Source: JAPLXD01 sp043802865 (GTDB lineage Bacteria > Patescibacteriota > Minisyncoccia > Moranbacterales > UBA11712). Taken from it: a stretch of 18,799 nucleotides of DNA. Position numbers and translations under genes: made by a program. Under the pieces are notes generated by a model that saw nothing but the letters and a program-made list of their open reading frames with translations, searched no databases and was not told the origin of the DNA. Shown here in pieces: positions 14,486 to 18,799 of this stretch. Position 1 is the first letter of the stretch; every line of letters starts with the position of its first letter. Location: contig JAZDKQ010000006.1 in assembly GCA_043802865.1 (NCBI GenBank), positions 1 through 18,799 on the forward strand, read 5' to 3'.

Positions 14486-14755
14486 TTAATTTTTCTGCAT
14501 TTTTATCGCTTTTTGCGGGCAGACCGTCGCACAGACACCGCAACCTTTGCAGATATCAAAATCGATGTCCGCTTTGCGTTCGCTGTCATAGTCGATTGCC
14601 GCTTCCGGACAATGCTCAAAACACAGCCCGTAGCCAAGGCAGGATTTTTTGTCCACGACCGGCTTCATATACCGCCAATCGCCGGTTTTGGGGGACTTTT
14701 TTATATCGTGCGAAATGATCGCACCTTCTTCAATTTCTTTCCAAGATTCGGTCAT
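14486..14755 (-). CDS. porD: Pyruvate:ferredoxin oxidoreductase, delta (ferredoxin-like) subunit, with one cluster cysteine missing
   Basis: 89 residues from ATG 14755 (MTESWKEIEEGAI). A longer frame to 14836 is rejected because it overlaps porG and adds only a Lys/Arg-rich stretch unlike PorD. The subunit normally carries two [4Fe-4S] clusters relaying electrons to ferredoxin. The second set is complete: Cys69, 72, 75, 79 (CKGCGVCATVCP). The first reads CLGYGLCFEHCP, with Cys39, Cys45 and Cys49 but Tyr42 (codon TAC) where a cysteine is expected. This may leave a [3Fe-4S] cluster or a cluster with an unusual fourth ligand. It follows porG by 10 nt and lacks an SD. Confidence 0.9.
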   Translation of the reverse strand: MTESWKEIEEGAIISHDIKKSPKTGDWRYMKPVVDKKSCLGYGLCFEHCPEAAIDYDSERKADIDFDICKGCGVCATVCPQKAIKMQKN

Positions 14756-14765
14756 AAAAAAAATA

Positions 14766-15335
14766 CTAAAAACTATCGTACGCTTTCTCAATCGCCTGAA
14801 TATTCTTTTCCGTTTTTTCTTGCCCGATTTTATCAAGATATTTTTCCCGAAAAACTTCCGTCAAACTTTCCAGTTTCACAACTTCCGTGATCTTCACCAG
14901 CTTTCCCAAAATCGCCGTATTCGGCCGGGGCTCGCCAATCACTTCCATTGACAAACCCGTCGCATCAATTGGGAAGATATTCCCGATATATCCCGTTTTT
15001 TGCGAAATGGTTCCCTGGTCTTTTGTCGAGTTCACGATCAAATTTTCATTTTCATCGAGATTTTTGGAAACATCCACGATTCCCAGAAGCGTTTCGTCCA
15101 TCATGATCACCGCGTCCGGATCAACCACCGGCTCGTGTGTTTTGATTGGTTCGTCCGAAATCCGCACAAAGGTTTTCATCGGCGCGCCTGTCCGCTCCGG
15201 ACCAAAATCAGGAAACGCCTGCACAAATTTCCCTTCTCGAAGCGCCGCCTGCGCCAAAAGCTCGGCGGCCGTCTTGGCCCCCTGCCCTCCCCGCGCGTGA
15301 AAAATAATTTCGAAAATTTTCTTGTCGAGTTTCAT
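14766..15335 (-). CDS. porG: Pyruvate (2-oxoacid):ferredoxin oxidoreductase, gamma subunit
   Basis: 189 residues. Gamma subunits bind the CoA side of POR and have the signature seen here: FHARGGQGAKTAAELLAQAA near the N-terminus, then FPDFGPERTGAPMKTFVRIS. The DPDAVIMMDETLL and PRPNTAILGKLVK segments follow as in other family members. It is the first gene of the porGDAB-fd-htrA operon. ATG 15335 is preceded at 8 nt by a perfect extended -10, so its mRNA is leaderless or nearly so. The terminator of the upstream Dsb operon lies just beyond the promoter. Confidence 0.94.
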   Translation of the reverse strand: MKLDKKIFEIIFHARGGQGAKTAAELLAQAALREGKFVQAFPDFGPERTGAPMKTFVRISDEPIKTHEPVVDPDAVIMMDETLLGIVDVSKNLDENENLIVNSTKDQGTISQKTGYIGNIFPIDATGLSMEVIGEPRPNTAILGKLVKITEVVKLESLTEVFREKYLDKIGQEKTEKNIQAIEKAYDSF

Positions 15336-15343
15336 ACAAAATT

Positions 15344-15352
15344 ATTATAGCA
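15344..15352 (-). promoter_or_regulatory. Extended -10 promoter of the por-fd-htrA operon
   Basis: TGCTATAAT on the minus strand (TG at 15352-15351, TATAAT at 15349-15344) is a perfect extended -10. It ends 8 nt before ATG 15335, so the leader is about 0-2 nt. The -35 region (TTTTTG) is poor, as is common for extended -10 promoters. Confidence 0.7.
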
Positions 15353-15367
15353 CAAAAGAATAACTAC

Positions 15368-15399
15368 AAAAAGAAATCGGACCCGAAAGCCCGATTTCT
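15368..15399 (-). terminator. Intrinsic terminator of the glycosyltransferase-Dsb operon
   Basis: In the minus-strand sense AGAAATCGG pairs perfectly with CCGATTTCT (15399-15372), followed by TTTTG. It lies 25 nt past the Dsb-like stop and just upstream of the por promoter. Confidence 0.88.
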
Positions 15400-15423
15400 A
15401 TACTAGATACTAAATACCAATCG

Positions 15424-16524
15424 CTACATCGCCAGTTGCGCGTCGATCGCCATCTTTATTTGTTCATACGGAACCATACCGCCGAAGAATTTGTCGTTCA
15501 CGAAGAAGGCCGGCGTGCCCGAAATTCCGAAATCCTGCGCCATTTGGTTGTCGGCGTTGATCTTGTCTTGAAATTTCTTAGACGAGACGCACTGATTGAA
15601 TTGGGTCATATTCACGCCGATCGCGGTTGCATAAGGCGTTGCGTTGAAAGTCGTCGCCGCGCTCCATGTTTTTTGGTCGCCATATAGCTTGTCCGCCATT
15701 TGCCAAAATTTCCCCTGTTCATTGGCGCATTCAGCCGCCATAGCCGCAACCACTGCTTTGTCATGCATGGCAAGTGGCACTTCTTTGAAAACAAACAATA
15801 CTTGATCTTTATAATCAGCCATCGCCTTTTTGACGCCCTGCTCATAGAAAGATTTGCAATACGGACACTGAAAATCACTGAAAATCACCATTTTTACCTT
15901 CGCGTCTTTCGGGCCGGCTTGGGGGTCATCAGCGCTCACTTGCGGAAGCGCGAGAAATTTTCCCGGCTGAATTCCAATTTGAGCTGTATCGATCAGATAA
16001 TTGTCGCCCTGTTTTTGGAATATATCCTGCGCTTGAGTATATATGTCCGTTTTCGTCACGCTCTCGTCAAACACAAAGGCTGGAAGGCTTTTGATGTTCA
16101 TCTTATCGATCAAGGTTTTTCCATCCGCGCTGTCAAACTGAACTTCTTTGACAAGCAACGTCGGCATCACTCTTTTCATCATTTTAACAGCATCCGTCAC
16201 ATCGCACTCTTCGCAACTCTTGTCACTCACAGTTTGAACTGTCACAACCGGCTCGTTGTAGGCAACCCACGTCCGGCTTTCAAACGGAATCACATCCAGT
16301 TGGCGCATTGCCCGCGGAGAAAAACCCTGCCGACTCACAAACTGCGCCACATCCACAAAAACGCTTCCCGCCAAAAGACCGGCCAGAAGAATGATAATCG
16401 AGAGATAGTTTTTGACTCGCTTCTTCAAGTCGACTTTTTTTTGCTCTCCTTGCTGTTCTTCGTTGTTCCCCTCCTCCTTGTCCGCCAAAGACTTGTCGTC
16501 GGCGGGGTTTTTTTCTTCCATCAT
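15424..16524 (-). CDS. Membrane-anchored DsbA-like oxidoreductase with two thioredoxin-type domains
   Basis: 366 residues. A long charged Glu/Lys-rich cytoplasmic tail (1-38) precedes a membrane helix at 40-60. Residues 90-160 form a first thioredoxin-like domain with CEEC (Cys104-Cys107) and the cis-proline segment SLPAF (147-151). Residues 205-366 form a DsbA/thioredoxin_4 domain with FQCPYCKSF (Cys220-Cys223) and the distal SGTPAFFVND loop. CPYC is typical of DsbA/DsbG-type proteins that make or rearrange disulfides outside the membrane. The first CxxC domain may pass electrons to the second, which is an inference. No VKOR or DsbB partner is visible in the window. Last gene of its operon; no SD. 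ATG 16521 is an equally possible start. Confidence 0.88.
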   Translation of the reverse strand: MMEEKNPADDKSLADKEEGNNEEQQGEQKKVDLKKRVKNYLSIIILLAGLLAGSVFVDVAQFVSRQGFSPRAMRQLDVIPFESRTWVAYNEPVVTVQTVSDKSCEECDVTDAVKMMKRVMPTLLVKEVQFDSADGKTLIDKMNIKSLPAFVFDESVTKTDIYTQAQDIFQKQGDNYLIDTAQIGIQPGKFLALPQVSADDPQAGPKDAKVKMVIFSDFQCPYCKSFYEQGVKKAMADYKDQVLFVFKEVPLAMHDKAVVAAMAAECANEQGKFWQMADKLYGDQKTWSAATTFNATPYATAIGVNMTQFNQCVSSKKFQDKINADNQMAQDFGISGTPAFFVNDKFFGGMVPYEQIKMAIDAQLAM

Positions 16525-16552
16525 AATTGTTTTGTAAAGATTAGGCGGTTAA

Positions 16553-16831
16553 TTATTGATTGCTTGGCGGTTGAGGCGGTTGTATTTGACCATCCGTCGG
16601 CTGATTTTGTTGCGGCGCGTTTTGATCGGCATTTGCGCCTTGATTTGCGGCCGGAGCCGGCACTGGCGCCATCAAATTGATGTCTTGCTTGTATTTCGGA
16701 ACCAGATAGTCATTGAATCCAATTGTGATTCTTTTTTGCGCTTCAGATTTGAGCGCCACTCCGACAAGAAAACCGAGAATGAAAATGAGGAGAAAATTAA
16801 CTCCTTTCTCGGTTATTTTGAATTTTTGCAT
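16553..16831 (-). CDS. Small anchored protein with Pro/Gln/Ala-rich tail, function unknown
   Basis: 92 residues from ATG 16831 (MQKFKITEKG), chosen over an upstream start at 16876 because TAAAAT ends 7 nt before it. One membrane helix (NFLLIFILGFLVGVALK) is followed by a short conserved-looking region (ITIGFNDYLVPKYKQDINLM) and a disordered tail rich in Pro, Gln, Asn and Ala. The tail should lie outside the cell membrane. No family recognised. It sits directly before the Dsb-like gene (28-nt gap) and after the DUF192 gene, so it may be part of the same extracytoplasmic machinery. Confidence 0.72.
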   Translation of the reverse strand: MQKFKITEKGVNFLLIFILGFLVGVALKSEAQKRITIGFNDYLVPKYKQDINLMAPVPAPAANQGANADQNAPQQNQPTDGQIQPPQPPSNQ

Positions 16832-16838
16832 TTGTTTG

Positions 16839-16844
16839 ATTTTA
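16839..16844 (-). promoter_or_regulatory. Possible internal -10 for the small anchored protein (leaderless)
   Basis: TAAAAT on the minus strand ends 7 nt before ATG 16831. It may serve as an internal promoter within the operon for the 16831 gene and the Dsb-like gene. No TG extension and no -35. Confidence 0.35.
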
Positions 16845-16923
16845 AGCGAATTATCCGAGTTTTCAAAGTCTAGCAAATAGTATTATTTTGCGCAAGTTTT
16901 TTTTAATCGCACCTCAATAGCGT

Positions 16924-17379
16924 TTATATCTTCACCTTGTCATTCACCCTAATTTTGTTCTCATCGCAAAATCCTTCCGGAACTTCAAGAACATATCCCG
17001 CGTCTCCGGGAGAAACAAAAGTTCGCGGATCTTCGGGAGAGATATTTTTCTCGCACCCGATCACCCGCCCGTTTTCGATCCAGATGATGTCAATCGCAAA
17101 CCGCATTCCTTTCATCCAAAAAGATTGCGGCTCCGACTCGAGCATCTGAAAGAGCATACCTCTTTTTTCTGACAGACCATCTCTTCCCGCCAAACCAAGC
17201 TGTATTCTTGTTTCCGTCTTCACTAGTTCAGCTTTTACTAAAATATCACGGATATAAACACGCTTGATCGCATTGCCCTGCACAGAAACTTCCTCGCTGA
17301 AAATATAATTCGCAAAAATGCCAATGATCACAACCGCGACTACTCCGATAAAAATTTTGATTTTGGTTTTATTTTGCAT
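16924..17379 (-). CDS. DUF192 family protein, signal-anchored
   Basis: 151 residues from ATG 17379; an in-frame TTG at 17391 would add four residues. Residues 1-28 form an N-terminal anchor (KTKIKIFIGVVAVVIIGIFANYIF). The rest matches the DUF192 fold: VKAELVKTETRIQLGLAGRD, then MLFQMLESEPQSFWMKGMRFAIDIIWIENGRVIG, and EVPEGFCDENKI at the end. The W-M-K-x-M-x-x-x-I-D-I segment is the family hallmark. The biochemical role of DUF192 is not established. Its start overlaps the 3' end of the glycosyltransferase gene by 40 nt, implying coupled translation. Family assignment is secure. Confidence 0.9.
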   Translation of the reverse strand: MQNKTKIKIFIGVVAVVIIGIFANYIFSEEVSVQGNAIKRVYIRDILVKAELVKTETRIQLGLAGRDGLSEKRGMLFQMLESEPQSFWMKGMRFAIDIIWIENGRVIGCEKNISPEDPRTFVSPGDAGYVLEVPEGFCDENKIRVNDKVKI

Positions 17380-18311
17380 GATATGATCCAAAAATATATT
17401 ATACCGACTATTCCAATCATAACCAATTTTTCAATTCCGTTCAAATTGAGAGCCAATGTTCCAATTAGAACACTCACGAAAAAATAGAGAAAAAATATTT
17501 TTTTCTCATCAATGCCCGCCTTGAGAAGCAGATAGTGCAAATGCCGATGATCTTTTTGAAATATAGATTGGCCATTCCGCCATCTCTCCCAAATAACTCT
17601 GATCAAATCCAGTATCGGGATCAAAACTGCCATCATCACGGTTGCAATTTTTGCTCCCGCGAAGATCGATAAGCTGGCCAATATAAATCCAAAAAACCAC
17701 GCTCCGCTCGTTCCCGCGAGGATTTTCGCCGGGTTGAAATTGAAAACCAAAAATCCCAGCACGGCTCCGCCGGCAATGGCACATAATACCGCCACCGCCG
17801 GCTGATTCACCTCGGGTTTGAAGCTCAAGAAAAATATCGTCCCAAGCGACGCGAACGTCACCCCGCCGGAGAGACCATCCGTCCCATCGAGCCAATTGAG
17901 TGAATTCAAGAAAATCAGAAAATATAAAATATAAAAAAAATAATATATCGCTGGATTATTGAGACTTATAACTCCGCCAAGCGGATTGGCGATGAAACCG
18001 CTTCGAACGCCAAAGCTAATTGCAATAACTGCGATGACAATCTGAAACAACAATTGCCACTTCCAGTTCAGATTTTTAAGATCGTCCCAAAGGCCAAAAA
18101 ATAAAACTATTAAACTTCCCAAAATAATTCCCGCAATCGGCCGTGTAATGATCAAATTTTTATCAAAAAACACCATCAAAACAAAAACAAGAATCACAAT
18201 CACCCCGCCCAGACGCTTTTTGCTGTTACTTCTCATCCGCAACAAAAAATATATCGCGATGACCGAAGCTAAAAACGAAAACCCAAATGGCAGAAGAAAT
18301 TTTGTCGGCAC
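17340..18311 (-). CDS. WecA/MraY-type undecaprenyl-phosphate glycosyl-1-phosphate transferase with altered catalytic motif
   Basis: 323 residues, about ten membrane helices. The family joins a UDP-sugar phosphate to a polyprenyl phosphate to start cell-wall or surface-polymer synthesis. Motifs: RLGGVIVI near 33-40, FGLWDDLKNLNWKWQLLFQ at 72-90 with Asp76-Asp77, LNSLNWLDGTDGLSGG at 135-150, and the cytoplasmic loop KDHRHLHYLLLKAG at 253-266. The FxMGDxGS motif reads ILAGTSGAWFFG, so Thr201 (codon ACG) replaces the normally conserved Asp. The start is GTG 18311 because no ATG lies in frame before conserved sequence. A weak CATAAT (18333-18328) may be its -10, overlapping the divergent promoter. 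WecA-like rather than MraY is favoured by the HxHxH-like loop. Confidence 0.87.
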   Translation of the reverse strand: MPTKFLLPFGFSFLASVIAIYFLLRMRSNSKKRLGGVIVILVFVLMVFFDKNLIITRPIAGIILGSLIVLFFGLWDDLKNLNWKWQLLFQIVIAVIAISFGVRSGFIANPLGGVISLNNPAIYYFFYILYFLIFLNSLNWLDGTDGLSGGVTFASLGTIFFLSFKPEVNQPAVAVLCAIAGGAVLGFLVFNFNPAKILAGTSGAWFFGFILASLSIFAGAKIATVMMAVLIPILDLIRVIWERWRNGQSIFQKDHRHLHYLLLKAGIDEKKIFFLYFFVSVLIGTLALNLNGIEKLVMIGIVGIIYFWIISCKIKPKSKFLSE

Positions 18312-18340
18312 TTGACTATTTGTTAGGATTATGATAGTAT
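18312..18340 (+). promoter_or_regulatory. Promoter of the 18415-18657 gene
   Basis: TTGACT (18312-18317), 17-nt spacer, TAGTAT (18335-18340) with a TG extension (TGATAGTAT). Start expected near 18347, leader about 68 nt. The -35 abuts the GTG start of the divergent glycosyltransferase gene. Confidence 0.75.
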
Positions 18341-18350
18341 TACATATCGT

Positions 18351-18363
18351 AAAGGCAACGCCT
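18351..18363 (+). other. 5' leader stem-loop of the 18415-18657 gene
   Basis: AAGGC-AAC-GCCTT folds into a small 5-bp hairpin right after the predicted transcription start. A second weak GCTT/AAGC pairing follows near 18379-18391. No T-run follows, so it is not a terminator. It resembles the leader hairpins of the other SD-led genes in this window. Confidence 0.45.
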
Positions 18364-18414
18364 TGCGAAATAATTTGGCTTTTTATAAGCTAAAATCCAT
18401 AGGAGGTGAATTTC

Positions 18415-18657
18415 ATGTCCGAACTGACTGGCGATCCTGTACTTGACCACCTCGAAGAATTGTATTGGGAAGCCAAAGCGCTTAAAATAGAGCTTTGTAT
18501 GCCGAGGAGCATTACTCCTTGTTGCGACGAAGCGCTACGGGCCTTGCTGATAAATACCCGCGAGGTACTCGTTCAAGCAACTGGCCATGCTCCTCAACCC
18601 AAAGATGATGTTATGTCGTTCATAGAGGGCGGCAAACGCCCATCAATCATTGACTAG
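18415..18657 (+). CDS. Small protein of unknown function
   Basis: Not recognised. 80 residues from ATG 18415, chosen because AGGAGG (18401-18406) is 8 nt upstream; an in-frame GTG at 18406 overlaps the SD. The N-terminal half is acidic and likely helical (DPVLDHLEELYWEAKALKIE). A small cysteine group follows (Cys28, Cys36, Cys37 around CMPRSITPCC), then another helix (DEALRALLINTREVLVQA) and a polar tail. No signal peptide or membrane helix, so it is cytoplasmic. It is monocistronic with its own promoter, leader hairpin and terminator, the same layout as the 6519-6740 gene. Confidence 0.75.
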   Translation: MSELTGDPVLDHLEELYWEAKALKIELCMPRSITPCCDEALRALLINTREVLVQATGHAPQPKDDVMSFIEGGKRPSIID

Positions 18658-18678
18658 CCCTCTAAGCTCACCGCACCC

Positions 18679-18714
18679 GCGGGGACAGCGTAAAACCTGT
18701 TCCCGCTTTTTTTT
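18679..18714 (+). terminator. Intrinsic terminator of the 18415-18657 gene
   Basis: GCGGGGACAG (18679-18688) pairs with CTGTTCCCGC (18697-18706) with one G-U pair and an 8-nt loop, followed by eight T. The T-run ends against the stop codon of the converging gene at 18713. Confidence 0.9.
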
Positions 18715-18799
18715 ATTTCTTTCTCACTTTTTCCGTCACCCAGAATTCGCCGAAGTATTTGCCAAAGAGAATGCGGGTTTGGGAATCGATGGCCGGCAT
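18713..18799 (-). CDS. C-terminal end of an unidentified minus-strand gene
   Basis: The minus strand is open from the window edge to a TAA at 18715-18713 and encodes 28 residues ending EFWVTEKVRKK. The first codon in the window is ATG, but the gene could begin further upstream. Too little is present to name a family. The converging stop codon tight against the neighbouring terminator supports a real gene. Confidence 0.5.
   Translation of the reverse strand: MPAIDSQTRILFGKYFGEFWVTEKVRKK

Noticed and set aside
14756..14836. N-terminal extension of PorD to 14836
   Set aside because: It overlaps the porG coding sequence and encodes only a basic stretch. MTESWKEIEEGAI at 14755 fits the usual PorD start.
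15700..16680. Long open frame on the plus strand (326 codons) opposite the Dsb-like gene
   Set aside because: It is antisense to a gene with clear thioredoxin motifs, is rich in His/Arg/Phe as shadow frames are, has no SD or promoter, and overlaps two real genes.
1..18799. tRNA, rRNA, riboswitch or CRISPR elements
   Set aside because: Scanning by eye for tRNA T-loop GTTCRA patterns with matching stems, rRNA core sequence and regular direct repeats gave nothing convincing. A covariance-model search would be decisive.

Overview
This window reads like a piece of a small-genome, host-associated or fermentative bacterium of the Patescibacteria/CPR (Parcubacteria-like) type. That is an inference. 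It rests on a SecD fused to parvulin-like sequence, a PolX/PHP repair polymerase, a short pyruvate:ferredoxin oxidoreductase operon, a membrane-anchored HtrA, a Dsb-like oxidoreductase with an N-terminal anchor, compact minus-strand operons, and genes with almost no Shine-Dalgarno (SD) sequences. The genetic code is standard. No rRNA, tRNA or CRISPR was seen.

Layout, left to right. 1-782: 5' part of secD (minus), with a purD-like ATP-grasp gene upstream (881-2377, minus). 2400-4714: a block of three exported or envelope proteins, one on the minus strand and two on the plus strand; it has its own promoters, strong SD sequences and terminators, and its left part is clearly GC-richer than the neighbours. 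4709-6430: polX (minus). 6455-6857: a stand-alone gene for an eight-cysteine, 73-residue protein with a textbook TTGACA-17-TATAAT promoter. 6860-9619: P-type cation ATPase (minus). 9627-10878: a REP-associated tyrosine transposase (RAYT) and a GNAT acetyltransferase, with three copies of one perfect 21-bp GTAG-ended palindrome, one of them inside the RAYT coding sequence. 10881-15335: operon porG-porD-porA-porB-ferredoxin-htrA (minus). 15368-18311: operon of a WecA/MraY-type glycosyltransferase, DUF192 protein, small anchored Pro/Gln-rich protein and Dsb-like protein (minus). 18312-18714: a stand-alone 80-residue protein gene on the plus strand. 18713-18799: tail of another minus-strand gene.

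Two gene-expression styles are interleaved. The recognisable housekeeping genes lack SD sequences, and several carry a -10 box (often TGn-extended) 6-8 nt before the ATG, which implies leaderless mRNA. The unrecognised cassette genes (2497-3324, 3600-4657, 6519-6740, 18415-18657) instead have -35/-10 promoters, a leader with a stem-loop, an SD and an intrinsic terminator. This contrast and the RAYT with its palindromes are the most interesting signals. Other oddities are a PorD with one cluster cysteine replaced by Tyr, a glycosyltransferase with Thr at a normally invariant Asp, and a PurD-like protein without the usual N-terminal motif.
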